From NCBI GenBank assembly GCA_016285245.1, contig JAEEQH010000023.1, forward strand, positions 1-46,917: a stretch of DNA of 46,917 nt, in the 5' to 3' direction. Made by a program: the position numbers and the translations under genes. Shown here in pieces: positions 8,406 to 14,314 of the stretch. The stretch's first letter is position 1. The number at the start of each line of letters is the position of its first letter. The notes below the pieces were generated by a model, which saw only the letters and a program-made list of their open reading frames with translations, was not told where the DNA came from and did no database searches. The DNA is from Prevotella sp. Its GTDB lineage: Bacteria; Bacteroidota; Bacteroidia; Bacteroidales; Bacteroidaceae.

Positions 8406-8736
8406 TCACCATGATCACGGGGTCGGTTCTCCTGATCATTTTTGAGTAGAATGATCAGGGGACGGTTCTTGCGTCCTTTCAGTCTGATCAGGGGACGGTT
8501 CTTGCGTCCTTTCAGTCTGATCAGGGGACGGTTCTATGATCATTTTTCCCGAATAAAATTTTGATGATAAAGAAAATGTTACTATATTTGCACTGTCAAT
8601 CAAGGAGGTATCTGAATGATCACAGCGCTCGGCTATGCCGCTTGCCACTGAAAGGACGCAAGAGTCCCCTGATCACTCAGACGTTTACACAAAAATTCAG
8701 TGTAAAGTAGATGTATTGTTAAAAAAGTAGGGAAAA
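8406..8736. repeat. REP-like repeat cluster without a gene
   Basis: This gene-free stretch is filled with TGATCA-bounded elements. A copy with GGGGTCGGTTCT lies at 8412-8438. A 33-bp unit (TGATCAGGGGACGGTTCT followed by TGCGTCCTTTCAGTC) is tandemly repeated at 8452-8484 and 8485-8517, and a short form follows at 8518-8542. An inverted long form at about 8617-8675 carries the inner hairpin GCGCTCGGCTATGCCGCTT and ends AGTCCCCTGATCA. No transposase gene is present in the window. The family resembles REP elements mobilised by REP-associated tyrosine transposases (RAYT); this is inference. Confidence 0.75.
8560..8590 (+). promoter_or_regulatory. orphan promoter inside the repeat cluster
   Basis: TTTG at 8560-8563, a 19-bp spacer and TATATTTG at 8583-8590 form a full promoter match. 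It is bounded by TGATCA repeats on both sides and no gene follows within 200 bp. It is probably the remnant of a deleted gene. Confidence 0.5.
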
Positions 8737-8768
8737 TTTGCTAAATGCAAAATTTTTTCCTACTTTTG
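8737..8768 (+). promoter_or_regulatory. promoter of second small lipoprotein gene
   Basis: TTTG at 8737-8740, a 20-bp spacer and TACTTTTG at 8761-8768: a perfect match to both boxes. The ATG at 8805 is 36 nt downstream. Confidence 0.75.
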
Positions 8769-8804
8769 CATTTGATCAAAGAACCATTAAAACCAAACAA
8801 GATT

Positions 8805-9185
8805 ATGAAGAAAGGATTATTTATATTGATGGCAGCACTCGTGATGGTGGGTGTTAGCTGTAGTGACAAGGATGAAATAGTTGACGATGAAGACGTCTAT
8901 CGTCTTGACGAGTCGACAGGCTGCTTTAAGGCAATCGTCAAAAATGTAAGTCCGTGGGCTGGAAGTGTGCAAGTCGTCATCGCTGAGGCTCCTGAGAGTA
9001 GTAATGAATATATACCGAGTGTAGGGTCTGAGGCTGTTATCCTTTCGAGTAGTGAGCTGACGGATGGCATCCTTCAAGTAGATGATGTCATTGAGTTCAA
9101 GATTCTTGAATTTAGATTGCGGGAGTATGATCCTGTAAGCAGCTCTGGCCCCCGGTTTATTATACTGAAAGTCAAACCTTGTTAG
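8805..9185 (+). CDS. small hypothetical lipoprotein, leader paralogous to the 7911 gene
   Basis: 126 residues from the ATG at 8805. The lipoprotein signal peptide MKKGLFILMAALVMVGVSC (Cys19) is followed by SDKDE, closely matching the leader of the 7911-8405 gene, while the mature parts are unrelated by eye. The mature region (CFKAIVKNVSPWAGSVQVVIAEAP ... FIILKVKPC) is probably a small beta-sandwich. Function unknown. The upstream ATG at 8745 falls between the -33 and -7 boxes and is rejected. A C-terminal sorting-type tail lies 27 bp after the stop in another reading register (9212-9304), so the gene may once have been longer. Confidence 0.65.
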   Translation: MKKGLFILMAALVMVGVSCSDKDEIVDDEDVYRLDESTGCFKAIVKNVSPWAGSVQVVIAEAPESSNEYIPSVGSEAVILSSSELTDGILQVDDVIEFKILEFRLREYDPVSSSGPRFIILKVKPC

Positions 9186-9211
9186 CACTGGGTAATTATG
9201 GGGCTCTGTGA

Positions 9212-9304
9212 TTGTCTCCTATTTTCGACCTCCAGGGCCGCCGTCTCAATGGTAAACCGGCGAAGGGGGTGTATATTGAGAATGGACGGAAAAGGGTGAA
9301 ATAA
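9212..9304 (+). pseudogene. orphan C-terminal tail of a secreted protein
   Basis: An open frame without a start encodes LSPIFDLQGRRLNGKPAKG then VYIENGRKRVK and a stop. This is the same tail plan as the GH5 protein (WYDLRGRK...KGLYILNGKK) and the 3071-4678 protein (WYDMKGQN...KGIYIHDGKK). A stop codon (TGA at 9209) closes the frame upstream. It is therefore the 3' end of a secreted-protein gene whose body is gone, or a frameshifted end of the 8805 gene. Confidence 0.7.
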
Positions 9305-9305
9305 A

Positions 9306-9460
9306 TGATCACGGCGCTCGGCTTTGCCGCTTGCCACTGAAAGGACGCAAGAATGAAGTGAACCCCAAAGTTTGGACAGATTAAACACTATATGATCACG
9401 GGGTCGGTTCTTTCAGTCGCTACGCTTAGTGAAAGCGGCAGAGCCGAGCGCTCCTGATCA
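9306..9460. repeat. REP-like elements, long forms in both orientations
   Basis: At 9306-9352 a long form runs TGATCACGGCGCTCGGC...GCCACTGAAAGGACGCAAGA, directly after the stop of the remnant tail. At 9393-9460 the opposite orientation appears: TGATCACGGGGTCGGTTCT, then TTTCAGTCGCTACGC...GCAGAGCCGAGCGCTCC and TGATCA. The inner GAGCGCTCGG / GCCGAGCGCTC segments can form a hairpin. Confidence 0.7.
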
Positions 9461-9611
9461 TTTTTGAGTAGTAAAGTTTGGAGGTTATATAATATGTTTG
9501 TATCTTTGTCCCAACAAACCGAGAAGATGGGTGAGAGAATGAATGGTGTCATGAATCATCGAAGAGGTGGCGTGCTCCGGAAAATGATCATGAGAACCGA
9601 CCCCGTGATCA
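9461..9611 (+). repeat. promoter-bearing module, diverged copy of the sensor-kinase leader
   Basis: This segment is a diverged copy (about 80 percent by eye) of the 5' region of the kinase gene at 10219. It contains a perfect promoter (TTTG 9477-9480, 20 bp, TATCTTTG 9501-9508). An in-frame leader follows, MGERMNGVMNHRRGGVLRKM, compared with MGESMNSIMNSRRGGGLRKM in the kinase. It ends in the REP element TGATCATGAGAACCGACCCC...TGATCA at 9585-9611. Downstream of this point the similarity stops and the frame closes at 9667. It is a partial duplication or the scar of a deleted paralogue. Confidence 0.65.
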
Positions 9612-9683
9612 GTCAACTAGTCAGGCTGGGGAAAGAAGCCGTTGAGAGGTCGCGCGCGTGTATATAGTAGCGAAAGGGAAAAT

Positions 9684-9780
9684 TATCCTACCTATCCTAC
9701 CTATCCTACACCTAAATCAATGCATAATGCATAATGCTTAATGCTTAATGGTATGCACGTGGGTGTGGGAAGTGCGGGAA
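9684..9780. repeat. short tandem repeats (TCCTACCTA, TAATGCA/TTAATGC, GGGAAGTG)
   Basis: TCCTACCTATCCTACCTATCC at 9686-9708 is followed by GCATAATGCATAATGCTTAATGC at 9722-9744 and GTGGGAAGTGCGGGAAGTGTG at about 9766-9787. These are low-complexity arrays of the kind scattered between genes in this window (compare 14231-14257 and 14376-14424). No gene is seen. Confidence 0.6.
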
Positions 9781-9823
9781 GTGTGGGATAGTTTCTGCAT
9801 ATAACAACTATATATATACACGT

Positions 9824-9928
9824 AAAGGTCACCTTTAGCCGTGAAAAGATGACCTTTAGCGACGAGAGGATGACCTTTACGATTCTAAAGGTGACCTTTA
9901 GCGGGCTAAAGGTGGTCTTTTCGTGCAT
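9824..9928. repeat. five tandem copies of a 21-bp repeat
   Basis: Five consecutive 21-bp units start at 9824, 9845, 9866, 9887 and 9908, each built around AAAGGTNACCTTTAGC or a close variant. The core AAAGGTNACCTTT is itself a palindrome, so each unit is a dyad. Because 21 is divisible by three, both strands stay open and encode repeats such as LKVTFS, but there is no sign of a real gene. Confidence 0.8.
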
Positions 9929-9952
9929 AGATATGCGGATAATTATGCAAAA

Positions 9953-10069
9953 TTATAGCTGCTGCATGAGCACGTCCCAGACGGCGATGATGTGGCAGAC
10001 GCTGCCGGCGAGGACGAAGAAGTGGAAGACGGTGTGCATGTACTTGCGCTTGTTGAGCGAGTAGAAAAG
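9953..10069 (-). pseudogene. 3' remnant of a hemolysin III (HlyIII/PAQR) family gene
   Basis: The minus strand reads LFYSLNKRKYMHTVFHFFVL then AGSVCHIIAVWDVLMQQL and a stop at 9953-9955. The pattern H-x3-F-H-x-F-V-L-x-G-S-x-x-H is the conserved last part of HlyIII/PAQR-type integral membrane proteins. About 39 residues remain from a protein that normally has about 200. Similarity ends at 10069, exactly where the REP-type sequence TGATCACGGGATCGGT begins at 10070, so the 5' part was lost at the repeat. Confidence 0.75.
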
Positions 10070-10246
10070 TGATCACGGGATCGGTCTCCCCTTCATTTTT
10101 AAGAGAGAAAATTTGGAGGAATAATAATATGTTCGTACCTTTGTCCCCACTAACCGAGAAGATGGGTGAAAGCATGAATAGCATAATGAATAGTCGAAGA
10201 GGTGGTGGGCTCCGGAAAATGATCAGGAGAACCGACCCCTTGATCA
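10070..10246 (+). repeat. REP-bounded leader and promoter of the sensor-kinase gene
   Basis: A REP half-element (TGATCACGGGATCGGTCTCC, 10070-10089) precedes a perfect promoter (TTTG 10112-10115, 20 bp, TACCTTTG 10136-10143). A second REP copy (TGATCAGGAGAACCGACCCC then TTGATCA, 10220-10246) overlaps the likely start codon of the kinase. The module is duplicated at 9461-9611. Confidence 0.7.
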
Positions 10247-12039
10247 GACTGATCAACCTGATTATCCTCGTCCTGCTGTGCGCGTTTGCACAGGGGGCAT
10301 GGGCTGAAAGCTGGGACACGGCGAAGGTGGCGGAGATGAACCGCCGGTTCCGCATACTCTACGAGGCTGGCAACGACAGCGCTTTCTACCGGTACGCCCA
10401 TGAGTTCGAGGAGTATCTGAAGCGCACGGGCGACTGGAAGACGTACTATGTGACGAAGACCAACGAGGGGTTCTACGACATCAGGCGGAAGAACCTGTTC
10501 CGGGCCATCCGGACGGCCGAGTATCTGGACGCCGACGTCAGGCGCAACAACGACGTGGACTACTACTACCTGCCCACCTCGCTGATGGGCAACGTCTACC
10601 GCGTCAGCCACGACAGCCGCCGGGCTGAGCAGTATTTCGTCCAGGCGCTCGACGAAGCTGACGACCGCGACCCGAAATTCACGATGTTCGTCCAGCGCTT
10701 CCTGGCCCAGATGTTCTGTATCAAGGACCCCGTGAAGGCCATCGACTACGTCAACCAGTCGGAACAGATAGCCGTGAAGACGGAGGATACGGGTGCCCTG
10801 ACGCTGTCGAAGGCCATCAAGGTTTACGTCCAGTTCCTCAACGGCAACAGGGCAGACTTCGAGGATACCTATTACGAGTATGAGCAACTGCGTCAGCAGG
10901 GCGACACGGCCATCAACCAGCAGTACGACCGTCTGGTGGAGATAGCCCGCCTCACCTTCGACGGTCATTACCAGAAGGCCATCGACAAACTGCGGGAGGG
11001 CCGCGTCGGTGTCGACAGCCTGCTGGTGGCAGCCGCCATCTACGGCCAGGCCGGCGACGTCGAGAACAGTATCCAGGCCATGAGGAACAAGGTGTTTGAG
11101 ATGGACTCTGTGTTCAGCGACGTCCAGGATGCCCACTACGACCAGTTGGCTACGGGGCGCACGCTGATGAGGACGCGCGAGGAGGCTGCGGCCAGCAAGA
11201 GCAAAGTACAACGGCTCACGAACTGGATTATAGGCATCTGTGTGGCTTTCCTGATTATCTACGTCATGGGGCGCCGCCGGCTGACGCGCATCATCTGGGA
11301 CAAGAACAAGAAACTGAGGGACGCCCTGGCGCGTGCCGAGGAGTCGAGCCGCATGAAGTCGGCATTCATCAACAACATGAACCACGAGATACGCACGCCG
11401 CTGAATGCCATCGGCGGCTTCTCTAACCTGCTCTGCCAGCCGGGCATTAAACTGAGCGAGAAGGACATGAAGGACATGCGGAGTCGCATCGGCTACAATG
11501 TGGAGCTCATCACGACCATCGTCGACGAGATGCTGGAGCTCTCGAAAAGCGAGAGCGAGAAGAACCGCCGTCCCGATTCGGACATGGAGGATGTCATGAT
11601 CAACGTCCTGTGCCAGAACCTGCTGCGTTCCGCGCCCCTTGATTCGAAAAAGGTGGAGACGCGGTTCAAGACCAACGTTGCCGACGACTTCACCGTGCAC
11701 ACCCATCCGTCGACCGTGACACGCATCATGACGCACATCCTCGACAATGCCTGGAAGTTCACGGAGAAGGGCTATGTCGAACTGCGCTGCGAGTACGACC
11801 AGCCGGCGCGACAGGTCCGACTGATTGTGGAGGACACCGGCATCGGCATCAAGCCCGAGGACCGTGACCGCATCTTCGACGTCTTCGAGAAAGCTGTCGA
11901 CAACTACAAGGAGGGTATCGGTCTCGGGCTGCCTATCTCGCAACGCCTCGCCAGTTCGATAGGCGGAGTGATTACCCTCGACCCCGAATACACCGACGGA
12001 TGCCGGTTCATCCTCACGATACCGGCGGAAGAAACATGA
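10219..12039 (+). CDS. TPR-containing sensor histidine kinase
   Basis: About 606 residues from the ATG at 10219 (MIRRTDPLIRLINLIILVLL...), which gives a signal peptide ending AQGAWAES. Starts at about 10162, 10174 and 10186 are also downstream of the promoter at 10112-10143 and would lengthen the n-region; the in-frame ATG at 10069 lies upstream of the promoter and is rejected. The periplasmic part is helical, TPR-like (about 35-365). A transmembrane segment (LTNWIIGICVAFLIIYVMG) precedes the HisKA H-box NHEIRTPLNAI with His389. The HATPase_c part shows the N-box HILDNAWKFTEKG, G1 DTGIGI and G2 GIGLGLPIS. There is no receiver domain, and no response regulator gene is adjacent. The first residues (IRRTDPLI) are encoded by a REP element. 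Confidence 0.85.
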   Translation: MIRRTDPLIRLINLIILVLLCAFAQGAWAESWDTAKVAEMNRRFRILYEAGNDSAFYRYAHEFEEYLKRTGDWKTYYVTKTNEGFYDIRRKNLFRAIRTAEYLDADVRRNNDVDYYYLPTSLMGNVYRVSHDSRRAEQYFVQALDEADDRDPKFTMFVQRFLAQMFCIKDPVKAIDYVNQSEQIAVKTEDTGALTLSKAIKVYVQFLNGNRADFEDTYYEYEQLRQQGDTAINQQYDRLVEIARLTFDGHYQKAIDKLREGRVGVDSLLVAAAIYGQAGDVENSIQAMRNKVFEMDSVFSDVQDAHYDQLATGRTLMRTREEAAASKSKVQRLTNWIIGICVAFLIIYVMGRRRLTRIIWDKNKKLRDALARAEESSRMKSAFINNMNHEIRTPLNAIGGFSNLLCQPGIKLSEKDMKDMRSRIGYNVELITTIVDEMLELSKSESEKNRRPDSDMEDVMINVLCQNLLRSAPLDSKKVETRFKTNVADDFTVHTHPSTVTRIMTHILDNAWKFTEKGYVELRCEYDQPARQVRLIVEDTGIGIKPEDRDRIFDVFEKAVDNYKEGIGLGLPISQRLASSIGGVITLDPEYTDGCRFILTIPAEET

Positions 12040-12051
12040 TCTCGTGATAAG

Positions 12052-12130
12052 AAAACAAAAATCTTCAAAAATCTGACAAGAACAGGCCCGTAGAGAGCCA
12101 TTTTTGTTAGATTTTTGAAGATTTTCGTTT
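12052..12130. terminator. bidirectional terminator, near copy of 2972-3047
   Basis: The left arm AACAAAAATCTTC... (core CTTCAAAAATCTGACA, to 12078) pairs with TGTTAGATTTTTGAAGAT at 12105-12122. The two mismatches are G:U-tolerated on one strand or the other. The loop differs completely from the first copy. It lies between the convergent kinase and SPFH genes. Confidence 0.65.
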
Positions 12131-12224
12131 AAGTGTTACTGTCCGAGGAACCAGAGTCTGGACTGCTGGCCATCCTCCACGTAGTCTATCTTTCTGTTTT
12201 CTGCATAATATCTTGTTTTGTTGT

Positions 12225-13178
12225 TTATTCGGACTTGAAGAGGTCCTTGATGCCGCCGATGGAGCCCATGAGGTTCGTGGCCTCGTAAGGCAGGTAGACG
12301 GTCTTTGTCTTGTCGCCCTGTGCCAGCTCCTGCATCATCTGGATGTACTTCTGAGCCAGGAGGTAGTTGGCGGGGTTCGTCGACTTGCCGACGGCCTCGG
12401 TGATGAGCTCGATGGCCTTGGCCTCGGCCTCGGCCTTGCGGATGCGGGCCTGGGCCTCACCCTCGGCGTGGAGGATGGCCTGCTGCTTCTGGGCGTCGGC
12501 GCGGTTGATGATGGCGGTCTTCTCACCCTCGGAAGCGAGGATCTCAGCGGCCTTCTCACCCTCGGAGGTCAGGATCTGTGCGCGCTTGTTACGCTCGGCC
12601 TGCATCTGCTTCTCCATGGCGTTGAGGACGGTCGATGGCGGGATGATGTCCTGCAGCTCAACGCGGTTCACCTTCACGCCCCACTTGTCGGTGGCGTCGT
12701 CCAGCACGGCACGCAGCTTGGTGTTGATGGTGTCGCGCGAGGTCAGCGTCTCGTCGAGCTCCATCTCACCGATGATGTTACGCAGGGTGGTCTGCGTCAG
12801 CTTCTCGATGGCGTTGGGCAGGTTCGAGATCTCGTAGACGGCCTTGAAGGGGTCGACAATCTGGAAGTAGAGCAGGGCGTTGATCTCCATCTGGATGTTA
12901 TCCTTCGTGATCACGTTCTGCGAGGGGAAGTCGTAGACCTGCTCGCGGAGGTCGATGCTGTTCGAGTAGGCGTAGCGTCCGCGGTTCAGCACGACGATGT
13001 CCTTGGCGCGGTCGATGAAGGGGATGATGATGTTGATACCGGGGTTCAGGGTAGCGTAGTAGCGTCCCAGACGCTCGATGATCTTGGTCTCCGACTGCGG
13101 GATGATGACGAGTGCCATCTTGGCGAAGAGAATCACCAGGACGACGATGGCGATGAGTACGTAAGTCATAATGTCCAT
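12225..13178 (-). CDS. SPFH/stomatin-family membrane protein (QmcA-like)
   Basis: 317 residues. An N-terminal membrane anchor (MDIMTYVLIAIVVLVILFAKMAL) is followed by the SPFH/band-7 domain (about 25-200: PQSETKIIERLGRYYATLNPGINIIIPFID, and NVITKDNIQMEINALLYFQIVDP). A long Ala/Glu-rich coiled coil follows (EGEKAAEILASEGEKTAIINRADAQKQQAILHAEGEAQ), then a C-terminal VYLP motif. The length and order match the stomatin/QmcA family, which forms oligomeric membrane microdomain scaffolds and often pairs with NfeD proteins. Here nfeD lies 33 bp upstream on the same strand, so the two are almost certainly an operon. Position after the HTH protein gene (13716-14225) suggests that gene may belong to the same transcript. 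Confidence 0.9.
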   Translation of the reverse strand: MDIMTYVLIAIVVLVILFAKMALVIIPQSETKIIERLGRYYATLNPGINIIIPFIDRAKDIVVLNRGRYAYSNSIDLREQVYDFPSQNVITKDNIQMEINALLYFQIVDPFKAVYEISNLPNAIEKLTQTTLRNIIGEMELDETLTSRDTINTKLRAVLDDATDKWGVKVNRVELQDIIPPSTVLNAMEKQMQAERNKRAQILTSEGEKAAEILASEGEKTAIINRADAQKQQAILHAEGEAQARIRKAEAEAKAIELITEAVGKSTNPANYLLAQKYIQMMQELAQGDKTKTVYLPYEATNLMGSIGGIKDLFKSE

Positions 13179-13211
13179 GTTTTTTTAAGTTGTTATTGAT
13201 TAATGTTGTTT

Positions 13212-13655
13212 TTAGAGCCTTTCGACCGTGACGACGGTGCTCTGGCGGTCGACGACGCGGACGGTCTCGCCCACGGCGATGTCCGTGGTGCTGACGGCGC
13301 GCCACATATCTCCGTCAATCTGCACGTAGCCGTTGCCACCGGCGGTGATGGTCTCGGTCACCTTGCCCGTGCGGCCCAGGAGTGCGTCGGCATTGCTTGG
13401 CTTGTTGGGCTCGTTCTTATGCAGGTAGCGCAGGGCCACCGGCCTGACGAAGAGTACGCTGAGCAGCGAGAAGACGGCGAAGATAAACAGTTGCCAGTAG
13501 ATTCCCAACCCGAGTGCGGCGGCGATGATGGCGAAGACCGCTCCTATAGAGAAGCAGATGATGAAGAAGTCGCCGGAGGACAGCTCGAGGATCAGACAGA
13601 TGATGGACACGACGGCCCACAGCTGCCACATGTTTGCTAAAAGATACTCAATCAT
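13212..13655 (-). CDS. NfeD-family membrane protein
   Basis: 147 residues. Three or four hydrophobic segments (LWAVVSIICLILELSS, FFIICFSIGAVFAIIAAALGLGIYWQLFIFAVFSLLSVLFV) are followed by a soluble OB-fold C-terminal domain (ALLGRTGKVTETITAGGNGYVQIDGDMWRAVSTTDIAVGETVRVVDRQSTVVTVERL), the standard short NfeD architecture (NfeDC). NfeD proteins act with SPFH/stomatin partners in membrane organisation. It is the first of the nfeD-SPFH pair. There is no serine protease domain, so this is the short form. Confidence 0.88.
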   Translation of the reverse strand: MIEYLLANMWQLWAVVSIICLILELSSGDFFIICFSIGAVFAIIAAALGLGIYWQLFIFAVFSLLSVLFVRPVALRYLHKNEPNKPSNADALLGRTGKVTETITAGGNGYVQIDGDMWRAVSTTDIAVGETVRVVDRQSTVVTVERL

Positions 13656-13675
13656 AATCTTATTGTTTTAAGATG

Positions 13676-13723
13676 TTGTTTCGTTATTCCGTTGTTTCGT
13701 TATTCCGTTATATCGTTATATCG
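13676..13723. repeat. tandem repeat TTGTTTCGTTATTCCG x2 plus TTATATCG x2
   Basis: Two exact 16-bp units at 13676-13691 and 13692-13707 are followed by two 8-bp TTATATCG units to 13723. The array sits between the HTH gene and nfeD, and its last unit contains the stop codon and final codons (SI) of the HTH protein. Confidence 0.75.
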
Positions 13724-14225
13724 AGAGTATGAAGTCGTCCCAGTCCTTGGTGCTTCCCTTTTTCCCGAACACCTTCTGGTACAGTCGGCTGCGGGTGGAG
13801 GCGACGCTCTCTTTCGAGTGGGCTGTCAGCGTGGCGATGTCCTTCGGTTGCAGGCGGACCTTGATGAGCAGGCTGACGTGGTAGTCCTGGTTGCTCATGT
13901 GGTAGAGGCTGAACAGCTTGTCGGTGAAGCCGTTGTAGACGCCGTTCACCACTTCCGTCAGTTCGGCCCAGTCCTCTTCGTTCATGCTCTGGCCGGTGAC
14001 GAGGTATTGCTTGATGCGCTGGTAGACTGTCGAGGCGAAGATGCTGTTGACGTCGTTGGCGCGATGCTCTATGACGGCCATCTTCTGCATGGCGTGGATA
14101 TTGTCCAGACGGCTCTGCAGCAGCTGTATCTTGCGGTGGTTGCTCTGTATCACCACTATAAATAAGGTAATATAGAACACCGTACAGATGACGAACAGGA
14201 AGATTTCTCGGTCAGTGAACATCAT
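13716..14225 (-). CDS. membrane-anchored HTH protein
   Basis: 169 residues. An N-terminal transmembrane segment (IFLFVICTVFYITLFIVVI) leads into a short coiled coil (HRKIQLLQSRLDNIH). The C-terminal segment is LuxR-like (VRLQPKDIATLTAHSKESVASTRSRLYQKVFGKKGSTKDWDDFI). It corresponds to the TM-coiled-coil-HTH half of the TPR regulator at 4847-6511, without the periplasmic TPR sensor. It could be a truncated relative that works alone, or a partner of an unlinked sensor. It precedes nfeD-SPFH on the same strand by 60 bp of tandem repeat. Its own promoter is at 14272-14279. Confidence 0.7.
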   Translation of the reverse strand: MMFTDREIFLFVICTVFYITLFIVVIQSNHRKIQLLQSRLDNIHAMQKMAVIEHRANDVNSIFASTVYQRIKQYLVTGQSMNEEDWAELTEVVNGVYNGFTDKLFSLYHMSNQDYHVSLLIKVRLQPKDIATLTAHSKESVASTRSRLYQKVFGKKGSTKDWDDFILSI

Positions 14226-14271
14226 TTTCTTTAATGCTTAATTCTTAATGCTTAATTGTTTTTTGATGTCG

Positions 14272-14279
14272 CAAAGGTA
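14272..14279 (-). promoter_or_regulatory. -7 box of the membrane-anchored HTH gene
   Basis: The minus strand reads TACCTTTG, a full -7 match, 46 nt upstream of the start codon. CTTGG about 20 bp further upstream is a weak -33 box. Confidence 0.6.
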
Positions 14280-14314
14280 CGCAATCTTTTCTGATGCTCC
14301 AAGAAAAAGCGTTT

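Noticed and set aside
8452..8542. CRISPR array
   Set aside because: The 33-bp units are directly adjacent, with no unique spacers between them, and no cas genes are near.
8616..8651. Small ORF MITALGYAACH in the REP element, repeated at 9305 as MITALGFAACH
   Set aside because: The ATG overlaps TGATCA and the frame is set by the repeat itself. There are only two copies and no other support for translation.
9464..9667. 67-codon frame in the REP island as a gene
   Set aside because: Its start overlaps the promoter of the duplicated module, the leader is a copy of the kinase leader, and after the REP copy it ends without a recognisable domain. It was annotated as a repeat module instead.
9701..10064. 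Opposing frames with LKVTFS repeats over the 21-bp array
   Set aside because: Both strands are open only because the repeat unit is a multiple of three without stops. There is no promoter, signal or conserved domain.
10150..11943. 597-codon open frame antisense to the sensor kinase
   Set aside because: The sense strand carries complete HisKA and HATPase motifs. The antisense product is rich in His, Val, Leu, Arg and Asp without any motif, as expected for a shadow frame.
12213..13199. 328-codon plus-strand frame across the SPFH gene
   Set aside because: The minus strand encodes a full SPFH protein with anchor and coiled coil. The plus frame is low-complexity Leu/Gly/Val/Asp and has no family resemblance.
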